Part shown: positions 28,081-36,000 of the stretch, one piece after another
How positions within the stretch are numbered: position 1 is the first letter of the stretch
Layout: every line of letters starts with the position of its first letter
Assembly (NCBI RefSeq): GCF_013839525.1
Contig: NZ_JACDIS010000004.1
Location: 248,001-312,000 of the forward strand
Length of the DNA: 64,000 nucleotides
Reading direction: 5' to 3'
Source of the DNA: Chthonobacter rhizosphaerae
GTDB lineage: Bacteria; Pseudomonadota; Alphaproteobacteria; Rhizobiales; Pleomorphomonadaceae
Translations under genes and position numbers: made by a program
The notes under the pieces: model-generated
Seen by the model: only the letters and a program-made list of their open reading frames with translations
Told to the model about the DNA's origin: nothing
Databases searched by the model: none

Positions 28081-29172
28081 TCACGTCCGCCGACCGCCCA
28101 CGCTCCGGGCGGTCGTCTGGTCCCAGTCGGGGCCGAGCACGAAGCGGGCGAACAGGGGCACCACGATGGTCATGCCGACGAACCGGGCGAGGTGGTGGGC
28201 GGCCACGAAGGCCGGGTCCACGCCGAGCACGAAGGCCAGGATGACCATCGCCTCCAGACCGCCGGGCGCGAAGGCGACCAGCACCTGGCCGAGCCCGATA
28301 TCGGCGAGCTCGGCGACGATCACCGCCCCGGCGAGGGAGGCCGCGAAGGCCACCGCGAAGGCGCCGACGCCGGTCACGATGGTGCCGATCACGAGGCGGA
28401 GGGACGTGCCGGCGAAGCGCAGGCCCAGAAAGGCGCCAAGCGCCACGAAGGCCGGCAGCTGGATCGCGGCCGGCAGCTGTCCCTCCACGAGGCCGACCCC
28501 GTGCAGGAGGCTGCTCGCCACGAAGGCCCCGATCAGCACCCCGGCCGGCATCCGGGCCAGGGTCGCCAGAACGGAGCCCACCGCGCCCGCGACGGCGAGG
28601 AGGACGAGCGGCACCAGGCCAGTGACCACGGCGCCGGCCGACGACGCGCCGACCGGCGCCTCGAAGGAGGTGACGAGCCCGGGCAGGACCGCCACCAGCA
28701 TGAAGAGCCGCATGGACTGGGACAGCGCCACCTTGCGCATGTCGGCCTTGCTCACCTCCGCGGTGGCGAGCGTCATGGAGAGCGCGCCCGGGATGGAGCC
28801 GAAATAGGCGGTGGCCGGGTCCCAGCCGGCGACCTTGCGCAGGAAGCCGTAGGTCGCCAGCGTCACCGCCGCGACCGTGCCGACGAGGCCGACGAGGCTG
28901 ATCGGCCAGCTGCCCATCCGGTTCAGGATGTCGGGCGTGACGCCCGCCCCCATGGAGACGCCGAGCACCATGTAGACGAGGTCGCGCAGGCGGGCCGGCA
29001 CCTTGGCGTCGAGCCCGAGGAGCGCCGCGACGCCGGTGGCCACCATGGCGCCCGAAAGCCAGGCGGCCGGCAGGCCGAGCGCCGCGAAGGCCGCGCCGCC
29101 GGCGGCCCCGATGGCGAACACCAGCGCGAGGGCGCCGAGGGCGCGAGGGGGCATGGGCGACCGCGCGGTCAT
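28081..29172 (-). CDS. AbrB-family inner-membrane protein
   Basis: A 363-residue polytopic membrane protein of the AbrB (ammonia monooxygenase regulator-like membrane) family, not the DNA-binding AbrB. It has about 10-11 hydrophobic helices with an internal duplication: GLPAAWLSGAMVATGVAALLG in the first half resembles ARMPAGVLIGAFVASSLLHG in the second. SIPGALSMTLATAEV is a conserved loop pattern of the family. Transport or regulatory function is not established. The gene is divergent from hemN, with the FNR/FixK box at 29259-29272 lying 86 bp from its start. Confidence 0.82.
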   Translation of the reverse strand: MTARSPMPPRALGALALVFAIGAAGGAAFAALGLPAAWLSGAMVATGVAALLGLDAKVPARLRDLVYMVLGVSMGAGVTPDILNRMGSWPISLVGLVGTVAAVTLATYGFLRKVAGWDPATAYFGSIPGALSMTLATAEVSKADMRKVALSQSMRLFMLVAVLPGLVTSFEAPVGASSAGAVVTGLVPLVLLAVAGAVGSVLATLARMPAGVLIGAFVASSLLHGVGLVEGQLPAAIQLPAFVALGAFLGLRFAGTSLRLVIGTIVTGVGAFAVAFAASLAGAVIVAELADIGLGQVLVAFAPGGLEAMVILAFVLGVDPAFVAAHHLARFVGMTIVVPLFARFVLGPDWDQTTARSVGGRRT

Positions 29173-29258
29173 CGGCGGCAGGATCCGTGGCGAGGTTCGG
29201 GGCGGGGTTCGGGGCTGGCCGATCGGATGAAGGGACCGGGGCCGCGTTCGCCACGGGT

Positions 29259-29272
29259 TTGACCTTCGTCAA
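29259..29272. promoter_or_regulatory. FNR/FixK box upstream of hemN
   Basis: TTGACCTTCGTCAA is a perfect TTGAC-N4-GTCAA inverted repeat. It lies only 35 bp upstream of the hemN ATG and 86 bp from the divergent AbrB-type gene. Confidence 0.82.
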
Positions 29273-29307
29273 GGCGCCCGGCGTCGAAACCGGCGACCTT
29301 CGTCCCC

Positions 29308-30672
29308 ATGAACGCACCTGTCATCTCGTCCGTCTCGCTCTCCGAGCTCGCCCGCCGCACCGTGCCCCGGTACACCTCGTATCCGACGGCGCCCCACTTC
29401 TCAACGCGGGTGGACGCGGGAGTCCATGCCGCATGGCTGATGCGCGCCGGCCGCCGGGCCGATGCAGTCTCGCTCTACCTTCACGTGCCCTTCTGCCGCT
29501 CCATCTGCCACTATTGCGGCTGCACCACGAAGGCGTCGCTGAAGGACGGGCCGATCCTCGCCTATGCGGAGACGCTGCGCCGGGAGATCGCCCTCGTGGC
29601 GGAGCTCACCGGGCCGGTGGAGGTGTCGCACATCCACTGGGGCGGCGGCACGCCGAACCTCCTGCCGCCGGCCGCCTTCGAAGCGATCGTGGAGGATCTG
29701 CACCGCCGCTTCCGCATCCGCGACGACGTGGAGCACGCGATCGAGCTCGACCCGCGCCACGTGACCCGGATGGACGCGCGCCGCCTGATGGCGGCCGGCG
29801 TCACCCGGGCGAGCCTCGGCGTCCAGGACCTCGACCCCGGCGTCCAGGCGGCGATCGGCCGGATCCAGCCGCTGGAGGTGGTGGAGGCGGCGCTGGCGGC
29901 GCTCCGGATCGCCGGCATCCACGACGTGAACTTCGACCTCATGTACGGCCTGCCCGGCCAGACCCGCGAGACGATCCGCCATACGGCCATGAACGCCGCC
30001 GGCCTCGCGCCGAGCCGGATCGCGCTGTTCGGCTATGCGCACGTGCCCTGGTTCAAGCCGAACCAGAGCCTCATCGACGAGGCGAGCCTGCCGGACGCGG
30101 ACGCCCGCATCGAACTCGCCCGCGTCGCTCGGGAGACCATCGACGCCTTCGGCTACGAGCCGATCGGCATCGACCACTTCGCCCGCCCGGACGACCCGCT
30201 GACGGCGGCGCGGGACGCCGGCACGCTCCGGCGCAATTTCCAGGGCTATACGACCGATGCGGCCGCCACGCTGATCGGCTTCGGCGCGTCCTCGATCGGG
30301 CGGACGCCCGAGGGCTTCGCCCAGAACGCCCCCGACACGGCCGGCTGGCGCCGGGCGATCGAGGCCGGCCAGCTCGCCACCGTGCGCGGCAAGGCGTTCG
30401 AAGGCGAGGACCTGATGCGCGGCGAGGTGATCGAGGCGCTGCTCTCCGTGTTCACGGTGGATCTGTCCGCCGCCGCCGCGCGCCACGGGGCCGATCCGGC
30501 GACCTTTTCCGAAGGGCTCGACCGGCTGGCGCCGCTCGTGGAGGCGGGCTGGGTGGCGGTGGACGGCTGGACGGTTCGGATCGAGCGGCAGCCGACGGAG
30601 ATCGCCCGGCTCGTGGCGAGCGCCTTCGACGCCTACCTCGGCACGGGCGGGCGTCACTCCGTGGCGGTCTGA
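29308..30672 (+). CDS. hemN: Oxygen-independent coproporphyrinogen III oxidase
   Basis: Radical SAM enzyme that decarboxylates coproporphyrinogen III to protoporphyrinogen IX without oxygen. The product has 454 residues, normal for true HemN. The cluster motif is PFCRSICHYCGC (Cys63, Cys67, Cys70, with Cys72), the CX3CX2CXC pattern of genuine HemN rather than HemW. The N-terminal VPRYTSYPTAPHF and HIHWGGGTPN segments are conserved. The FNR/FixK box 35 bp upstream indicates low-oxygen induction. It converges on fixK, with a long hairpin between. Confidence 0.97.
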   Translation: MNAPVISSVSLSELARRTVPRYTSYPTAPHFSTRVDAGVHAAWLMRAGRRADAVSLYLHVPFCRSICHYCGCTTKASLKDGPILAYAETLRREIALVAELTGPVEVSHIHWGGGTPNLLPPAAFEAIVEDLHRRFRIRDDVEHAIELDPRHVTRMDARRLMAAGVTRASLGVQDLDPGVQAAIGRIQPLEVVEAALAALRIAGIHDVNFDLMYGLPGQTRETIRHTAMNAAGLAPSRIALFGYAHVPWFKPNQSLIDEASLPDADARIELARVARETIDAFGYEPIGIDHFARPDDPLTAARDAGTLRRNFQGYTTDAAATLIGFGASSIGRTPEGFAQNAPDTAGWRRAIEAGQLATVRGKAFEGEDLMRGEVIEALLSVFTVDLSAAAARHGADPATFSEGLDRLAPLVEAGWVAVDGWTVRIERQPTEIARLVASAFDAYLGTGGRHSVAV

Positions 30673-30755
30673 ACGGACAGCCGATCAAAGCGCTCGGCCG
30701 GTCCGCACCGGATCCGCAGCCGGACGGTCGCGAGAACGGCCGCATTGAAAAGAAA

Positions 30756-30794
30756 GCGCTCCGGCCATGCCTTCGGGAAGGCAGGGCGGAGCGC
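30756..30794. terminator. Long hairpin between convergent hemN and fixK
   Basis: An outer stem of 11 bp with one mismatch (GCGCTCCGGCC against GGGCGGAGCGC) continues into an inner stem TGCCTT/AAGGCA with a CGGG loop. It lies 83 bp after hemN and 84 bp after the fixK stop, so it may terminate both genes. Confidence 0.75.
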
Positions 30795-30878
30795 CAGGGG
30801 GCCTCTCCGTGGAGGCGGCGGGTCGGCGCGGGAGGAGGACGCGGACCCGGGACACGCGGTCGATCGGCGGATGCCCGA

Positions 30879-31637
30879 TCAGTGGATGCCGGTGAGCTTG
30901 CAGACCCGGCAGACGCTCGCCATGCGGATGCGGTCGTTCTTCTCGATCGAGATGACGCCGCGGCGCTTCATGTCGGAGAGGACGCGGCTGACCGTCTCGA
31001 TCGTGAGGCCGAGATAATCCGCGATCTCCTGGCGGGTCATGCGCAGAACCACCGTCTGCTCGTCGCCGCCGACCGCCGGGCCGACGCAGCCGACCACGCC
31101 GCGCTTCGGCACGAAGCGCATCAGGAAGCTCGCCACCCGCTCCTGGGCGGACTTGCGGCCGAGGAGCACCGCATGGGAATGCAGCGACTCGATCCGCGTC
31201 ATCAGGCAGCGGTTCACATGGGTCTGCAGGTCGCGGGACCGCTCCACGTCGCGGCGCTCCAGGACGCGCACGTCCGAGCCGGTCAGCGTCTCGGCGGAGC
31301 AGTCGTAGAGGCCGGTCATGGAGAGGCCGATCAGGTCGCCGGCGGAGACGATGTCCACCACCTGGCGGCGGCCGTCGGCGAGGAGCCGGTAGAGCATCAC
31401 CTGGCCGGAGACGACCTCGTAGATGTGCTCGGCCGGGTCGTCCTCGTGGAAGAGGATGTCGTGGGCGTCCCGGGTCTCGACCCGGGTGCGGGCGCTCGCC
31501 AGGAACTCGGCCCAGGCGGTGTCGGCCGGCAGGGTGCGCCGACGGGTGCCCGCGTAGCGGCCGGTGCCGGGCTGGCGCGGCACGTCCGCGACCTCGGCCC
31601 GCGCGGCCTCGGCGTTCATCTTGACATCGAGAAACAT
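30879..31637 (-). CDS. fixK: Crp/Fnr-family regulator, FixK type
   Basis: Transcription factor of 252 residues. A cyclic-nucleotide-binding-like sensor fold lies at about residues 50-160 (HIYEVVSGQVMLYRLLADGR, then VSAGDLIGL). The C-terminal winged helix has the recognition helix TRQEIADYLGLTIETVSRVL. No cysteine lies in the first 50 residues, so the Fnr iron-sulfur cluster motif is missing and the protein is FixK-like rather than an oxygen sensor. GAGGAGGG precedes the ATG at 31637; longer frames upstream lack a site. It lies downstream of fixLJ and probably acts at the four TTGAC-N4-RTCAA boxes in this island. Confidence 0.9.
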   Translation of the reverse strand: MFLDVKMNAEAARAEVADVPRQPGTGRYAGTRRRTLPADTAWAEFLASARTRVETRDAHDILFHEDDPAEHIYEVVSGQVMLYRLLADGRRQVVDIVSAGDLIGLSMTGLYDCSAETLTGSDVRVLERRDVERSRDLQTHVNRCLMTRIESLHSHAVLLGRKSAQERVASFLMRFVPKRGVVGCVGPAVGGDEQTVVLRMTRQEIADYLGLTIETVSRVLSDMKRRGVISIEKNDRIRMASVCRVCKLTGIH

Positions 31638-31993
31638 GATCCCTCCTCGGGGCCGCGGAAGCGGCCCGCGTCGAGAGGAAAGCCGGACCGTCCGCCCCGT
31701 CCGTCCACGGGATATGCGGGCCGCCACCCGGGGCGGCTGACGCCGCCGCCGGATCCGGTGCGTCTTGGTCCGTCCGACCGCCTCGCACCGCAAGCTTCAC
31801 TCTGGACCGGAGGTTAACCCGTGGATCGCCCGTAAAAAATTCGGTCGCATACGTAAGCCGCGCTACGTAAGCACTTGCCCGAAGGCCTCTTTTCACAACG
31901 GCCGAGGCAGCGCTTCCAGGAACGGCGGGGCAGGGTGCGGGCGGCGGGATCCAGGGCCGCGCCAGGTCGGGCGTGAACCGCCGACGGCCGCGG
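31638..31993. promoter_or_regulatory. fixK upstream region
   Basis: A 356-bp gap without a credible gene between the receiver gene and fixK. It contains the tandem TACGTAAGC elements and an A/T-rich TAAAAAATTC run at about 31833-31842. I saw no FNR box, so there is no sign that fixK represses or activates itself here. Confidence 0.6.
31850..31872 (-). promoter_or_regulatory. Tandem FixJ-like sites upstream of fixK
   Basis: TACGTAAGC occurs twice in direct orientation (31850-31858 and 31864-31872), 14 bp apart. Read toward fixK, the distal copy contains TTACGTAG, one base off the MTAMGTAG half-site I recall for Sinorhizobium FixJ. The sites lie about 215-235 bp upstream of the fixK ATG, in the gap that separates it from fixJ. 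Confidence 0.55.
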
Positions 31994-32350
31994 TCAGCCG
32001 GCGATCGCCTCGAACCAGTCGGCGGCGGGCGGCTTGCGCAGCACCTGCACGGGGCTGAGGCCGGCGATCTCCCGCTCGATCAGGCGGGACGACTTGCCCG
32101 AGATCACCACCACGCGGGGCGGATCGGCGAGCGCGCCCAGCCACTGGATCAGCGTGGCGCCGCTCACACCCGGCAGGCCGAGGTCGATCACCACCGTGTC
32201 GGCGCCCGACGGCGGGCCGGCGAGCAGGAAGGCCTCGCCGGACGAGAAGGCGCGCACCTCGAACCCCGCGGCCGAGAGCAGGCCTCTCAGGGCGTCGGCG
32301 ACAGCCGCGTCATCTTCCACGATCAGAAAGGCCAAGGGTCCGCTCCGCAA
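31994..32350 (-). CDS. Lone receiver-domain protein in the fix cluster
   Basis: A 118-residue protein that is all receiver domain. It has the acidic pair in FLIVEDDAAVADAL, the phospho-acceptor Asp in TVVIDLGLPGVSG, and the Lys in VQVLRKPPAADW. No output domain is present. The frame opens with TTG at 32350, preceded by GGAGGG; a second TTG at 32335 is possible. It stands 59 bp after fixJ and before fixK on the same strand. A plausible role is a phosphate sink or competitor for FixL, or an anti-kinase as FixT is in Sinorhizobium, but this is inference. Confidence 0.75.
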   Translation of the reverse strand: MRSGPLAFLIVEDDAAVADALRGLLSAAGFEVRAFSSGEAFLLAGPPSGADTVVIDLGLPGVSGATLIQWLGALADPPRVVVISGKSSRLIEREIAGLSPVQVLRKPPAADWFEAIAG

Positions 32351-32409
32351 CGCCGCCCTCCGGCGGGAGGGCTCGCACGGGACACAATGCGCCTTTCGGG
32401 TCGCGATTA

Positions 32410-33033
32410 TTATCCGTTTTCGCCCGTATTCGCAGTCAGCACGATGCGCACCAGGTCGGCGGCGTTGCGGGCGCCGAGCTTTTCCATGATGCGGGCGCGG
32501 TGCACCTCGATGGTGCGCGGCGAGATGCCGAGCCGGCGCCCGGCCTCCTTGTTGGAGGCGCCCGCGGTGATCTCCTTCAGGACGTCCTGCTCGCGCGGGG
32601 TGAGAAGGTCCGATCCGGGAAAGTGCGGATGGTTGGCGGGTTTCCCAGCCCGGGCGGCGGCGGCCGCGATGGCGTCGCGCACCCGCGTCACCACCGTGTC
32701 GGCGTCGAACGGCTTCTCGATGAAGTCGATGGCGCCGAGCTTGATGGCGCTCACCGCCATCGGGATGTCGCCCTGGCCGGAGATGACGAACACCGGCGCC
32801 GGGAAGGAATTCACGTCGAGCGCCTTCAGGACGTCGAGGCCCGACCGGCCGGGCATGTGCACGTCGAGGAGCACGCAGGCCGGCGTCTCGCCGCGCACCG
32901 CCTCCAGGAAGTCGTCGCCGTTCTCGAACGAGCGCGCCTGGAAGCCTTCCAGATCGAACACGACCGTGAGGGCGTCGCGGATCGACGCGTCGTCGTCCAC
33001 GATGAAGATGGAATCCGTGGTCGTGTCGCCCAT
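32410..33033 (-). CDS. fixJ: Oxygen-response regulator FixJ
   Basis: A two-domain response regulator of 207 residues. The receiver has SIFIVDDDASIRDAL, Asp57 in CVLLDVHMPGRSGLD, the switch Ser in VFVISGQGDIPMAV, and Lys in DFIEKPFDAD. A LuxR/FixJ-type HTH follows: LTPREQDVLKEITAGASNKE, then ISPRTIEVHRARIMEKLGAR. The ATG at 33033 is 2 bp after the fixL stop, so the pair is coupled; a longer frame from 33321 overlaps fixL and is rejected. Phosphorylated FixJ would activate fixK at the tandem sites. Confidence 0.94.
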   Translation of the reverse strand: MGDTTTDSIFIVDDDASIRDALTVVFDLEGFQARSFENGDDFLEAVRGETPACVLLDVHMPGRSGLDVLKALDVNSFPAPVFVISGQGDIPMAVSAIKLGAIDFIEKPFDADTVVTRVRDAIAAAAARAGKPANHPHFPGSDLLTPREQDVLKEITAGASNKEAGRRLGISPRTIEVHRARIMEKLGARNAADLVRIVLTANTGENG

Positions 33034-33035
33034 TG

Positions 33036-34226
33036 TCAGCCGTCCCCTTGTTCCGTCGTCCCGTCGTTGCGTTCGCCCATCGGCAGCGTCAGCGTGAACA
33101 CCGCCCCCTTGCCCTCGCCGCCGGCGGCGACGCCGAGGTCGCCCCCGTGGTTCTGGGCGATCGAGCGGGAGATGGCGAGGCCGAGGCCCATGCCGCTCTT
33201 CTTGGTGGTCGAGAAGGTGCGGAACAGGGTCGCCGCCGCGTCCGGCGCGATGCCCGGGCCGCTGTCCTCCACCGAGACGAACGCTTCGGTCTCGGTGCGG
33301 CCGACGCGCACCTCCACCCACTTGTCGCGGCTGTCCCGGGCCACTTCCACGGCGTTGCGCAACAGGTTGAGCACGATCTGCTGGATCTGGATCGGGTCCG
33401 CGTCCACCGCCACCGGCTCGTGCGGGAACAGCCGCCGGATGGTGACCGTGGAGCCCTGGGCCACGAAGGCGGTCAGGTCCACCGCCTCGTCCACCACGTC
33501 CACGAGGTTGATGCGGCTGCGCTCCGGGTCGCGCTTCTCCACCATCTGGCGCATGCGCTGGATGATGCCGCCGGCCCGCTCGGCCTCCATCAGGGCCTTT
33601 TCCATGATGGCGCGGATCTGGTCGGGCTTCAGGGGCTTGCCGCTGTCGGCCCGGGTCTGGCGGATGATCGCCTGCAGGTAGAGCATCAGGGCGGTCAGCG
33701 GCTGGTTCAGCTCGTGCGCCATGGCGGCGCCCATCTCGTCCATGGCGGAGAGACGGGTCATGTGCATGATCTGCGCCTGCAGCTGGGACAGGCGCTGCTC
33801 GGTCTGCTTGCGCGACCGGAGGTCGCGCAGGATGCCGATGAACTGGCGGCCCTCGGTGGTCGGGGCCTCGCCGACGGAGAGTTCCACCGGGAAGATGGTG
33901 CCGTCCCGGTGCATGCCGGCCACTTCCCGGCCGATGCCGATGATCCGCCGCTCGCCCGTCCGGCGGTAGTGCGAGATGTAGCGGTCGTGCTCCACCGCGT
34001 AGCTCGGCGGCATGATGATCTTGACGTTCTGGCCGATCGCCTCCTCGGCCGTGTAGCCGAACAGCCGCTCGCAGCTTTTGTTGAAGGCCAGGATCACGCC
34101 CCGCTCGTCGATCACCACGATGCCGTCGGCCGCCGTGTCGAGCACGCTGGCGAACCGGGCCTCCGAGACGGGAGAACGGTCGGGCCGGGCATCGGTCTCG
34201 GTCTGGAAGGCGCCGGAATCGGTCAA
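33036..34226 (-). CDS. fixL: Oxygen-sensing histidine kinase FixL
   Basis: A soluble heme-PAS histidine kinase of 396 residues, with no transmembrane segment, like Bradyrhizobium FixL. The PAS domain spans about residues 25-137. His80 in VEHDRYIS aligns with the proximal heme histidine (His200 of B. japonicum FixL), and Arg100 in RIIGIGREV with the ligand-sensing Arg220. The H-box is AMAHELNQPLTALM (His171). The ATP-binding domain has NLLRNAVEVA and GMGLGLAISRSI. The best start is TTG at 34226, since an in-frame stop lies just upstream and no ATG fits. It heads the fixL-fixJ-receiver-fixK run. Confidence 0.92.
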   Translation of the reverse strand: MTDSGAFQTETDARPDRSPVSEARFASVLDTAADGIVVIDERGVILAFNKSCERLFGYTAEEAIGQNVKIIMPPSYAVEHDRYISHYRRTGERRIIGIGREVAGMHRDGTIFPVELSVGEAPTTEGRQFIGILRDLRSRKQTEQRLSQLQAQIMHMTRLSAMDEMGAAMAHELNQPLTALMLYLQAIIRQTRADSGKPLKPDQIRAIMEKALMEAERAGGIIQRMRQMVEKRDPERSRINLVDVVDEAVDLTAFVAQGSTVTIRRLFPHEPVAVDADPIQIQQIVLNLLRNAVEVARDSRDKWVEVRVGRTETEAFVSVEDSGPGIAPDAAATLFRTFSTTKKSGMGLGLAISRSIAQNHGGDLGVAAGGEGKGAVFTLTLPMGERNDGTTEQGDG

Positions 34227-34270
34227 GAGCGGTCGAACCTCGTCGCGTCAGGCATGCGGTCTTCGGCAGA

Positions 34271-35479
34271 TCATATCATCTGTTTCGTGGTCTCCAACCA
34301 GTGCTTCAGGCGGTCCGACGCGGTGCGCAGACGCTCCTCGCCGCGGGCGACGCAGATCCGCATGAAGCCCGCGCCGGCGCCGCCGAAGGCGGTTCCGGGC
34401 GCGATCCCGACGTTCGCCTCGTCGACGAGGCGCAGCCCGAGCCGGCGGGTGTCCGGCTCGCCGTCGATGGCGAAGAAGATGTAGAAGGCCCCGTCCGGAC
34501 GGGCGAAGCGCACGCGGCTAGTGGACGCGAGCGCGTCCGACACGATGCCGATTCCCTTGGCGACGCGCGCCACCTGGTGCGCGACGAAGCTCTCGCCGTG
34601 CTCGAGCGCCGCGATGCCGGCGCGCTGCATGAACACCGCCGTGCCGGAGGAGGAATACTGGATCAGGTTCACGAAGGTGCCGACCAGCGCCGGCGGCACC
34701 TCCAGCCAGCCGATCCGCCAGCCGGTCATGCCCCAGTTTTTGGAGAAGGTGTTGACGAACACCACCCGGTCGTCCTCCTCGATGATGTCGTGGAAGGACG
34801 GCGCCACGCCGCCGCCGTCCTTGAAGTGGAAGCGGCCGTAGATCTCGTCGGCGACGATCCAGAAGCCGTGCCGGCGGGAAAGGTCGAGGAGGGCCTTCAA
34901 GGTCTCCCGGTCGGCGGTCCAGCCGGTGGGGTTCGACGGGGAGTTGACGAACAGCACCTTCGTGCGCGGGGTCACCGCCGCCGCCAGCCGATCGACGTCG
35001 AGTACCCAGCCGGAGTTGCCGAGCGTCATCGGCACCTCCACCGGCGTTGCGCCGCGCACCCGGGTGGCGCCGTCGAAGTTCGGCCAGGCGGGCGTCGGGA
35101 TCAGCACCTCGTCGCCCGGTCCCGCGAAGGCGGCGAGCGCCAGCTGGATGGCGTGCATGCCGCCGTTCGTCACGATGAAGCGCTCCGGCGAGAACGGCCT
35201 GCCGAAGAGGCCGCCGTGGACCCGGTCCGAATAGGCGGCGAGCGCCGCGCGCAGCTCCGGGATGCCGGTCTGCATGGTGTAGAAGGTCTCGCCGGCCGCC
35301 AGCGACCGGGTCGCCGCCTCGGATATGAAGGGCGGGGTCGGCAGGTCGCCCTCCCCGGCCCAGAGCGGCACGATGCCGGGCTTGTTGAACCCGTGCACCA
35401 TCACCTCCACGATGCCGCTCGGCGGCGCGTCCAGCGCTTCGCGGGTCAGGGCATCGCGCCAGCGGGAATCGAGCGTCAT
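34271..35479 (-). CDS. Class I/II PLP-dependent aminotransferase
   Basis: A 402-residue fold-type I aminotransferase. The PLP lysine is in FVNTFSKNWGMTGWRIGWLE. NSPSNPTGW is the substrate-arginine and PLP-Asn region, and the Asp and Tyr are in IVADEIYGRFHF. The C-terminal MRICVARGEERL supplies the substrate-carboxylate arginine. The ATG at 35479 (MTLDSRWRD) is preferred over a frame from 35554. The substrate is not decided by sequence; aspartate- or aromatic-type activity is possible. The gene lies between mscL and fixL, 44 bp from fixL, so some readthrough into fixLJ is possible. Confidence 0.88.
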   Translation of the reverse strand: MTLDSRWRDALTREALDAPPSGIVEVMVHGFNKPGIVPLWAGEGDLPTPPFISEAATRSLAAGETFYTMQTGIPELRAALAAYSDRVHGGLFGRPFSPERFIVTNGGMHAIQLALAAFAGPGDEVLIPTPAWPNFDGATRVRGATPVEVPMTLGNSGWVLDVDRLAAAVTPRTKVLFVNSPSNPTGWTADRETLKALLDLSRRHGFWIVADEIYGRFHFKDGGGVAPSFHDIIEEDDRVVFVNTFSKNWGMTGWRIGWLEVPPALVGTFVNLIQYSSSGTAVFMQRAGIAALEHGESFVAHQVARVAKGIGIVSDALASTSRVRFARPDGAFYIFFAIDGEPDTRRLGLRLVDEANVGIAPGTAFGGAGAGFMRICVARGEERLRTASDRLKHWLETTKQMI

Positions 35480-35583
35480 GGTCGGGGGTGTCCTGGGGTT
35501 CGACGTCAAGGCCCCGCCTTGATAGCCGGGTCCGCCGACCGAGCAAAGGGCCAAACCCTTGTTTCCACGGGGTGGCCCGACGG

Positions 35584-36000
35584 TCAGGGCCGGCGCGCCA
35601 GGAGGTCCCGGATCTCCATCAGGAGCTGGACGTCCTGCGGCGTCTCCACCACCGCCGGCGCGGCTTCCTGCCGGCGCTTCAGCCGGTTCATCAGCTTCAC
35701 GACCAGGAAGAGCACGAAGGCGATGATGACGAAGTTGATCAGGAGCGTGATGAAGTTGCCGTAGGCGATGGTGGCGCCGGCCTTGCGGGCGGCGGCGAGA
35801 TCGCTGTCGACCTGCGCTCCGGCGAGCTGCACGTAGAGGTTCGTGAAGTCGATGCCGCCGGTGATGACGCCGATCACCGGCATCAGTAGGTCGGCTACGA
35901 TCGAGTTGACGAGCCCACCGAAGGCGCCCCCGATGATCACGCCGATGGCGAGGTCCACCATGTTGCCCTTAAGGGCGAACTCGCGGAATTCCTTCAACAT
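35584..36000 (-). CDS. mscL: Large-conductance mechanosensitive channel MscL
   Basis: A 138-residue channel that opens under membrane tension to release solutes during osmotic downshock. The N-terminal [20 protein letters not shown] and pore-lining [20 protein letters not shown] are intact. The second helix is [19 protein letters not shown], and a cytoplasmic C-terminal helix ([13 protein letters not shown]) follows. The gene is divergent from the symporter-like kinase. Confidence 0.97.
   Translation of the reverse strand: MLKEFREFALKGNMVDLAIGVIIGGAFGGLVNSIVADLLMPVIGVITGGIDFTNLYVQLAGAQVDSDLAAARKAGATIAYGNFITLLINFVIIAFVLFLVVKLMNRLKRRQEAAPAVVETPQDVQLLMEIRDLLARRP

Noticed and set aside
28081..29172. 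AbrB-type DNA-binding regulator
   Set aside because: The protein is a polytopic membrane protein with internal duplication; it shares only the name with the DNA-binding AbrB.
30879..31637. Oxygen-sensing Fnr with an iron-sulfur cluster
   Set aside because: The N-terminal region has no cysteines, so the protein is FixK-like despite recognising FNR-type boxes.
33036..34226. FixL without its heme histidine
   Set aside because: At first Arg94 seemed to replace the heme ligand, but aligning the whole PAS segment shows that the proximal histidine corresponds to His80, which is present.
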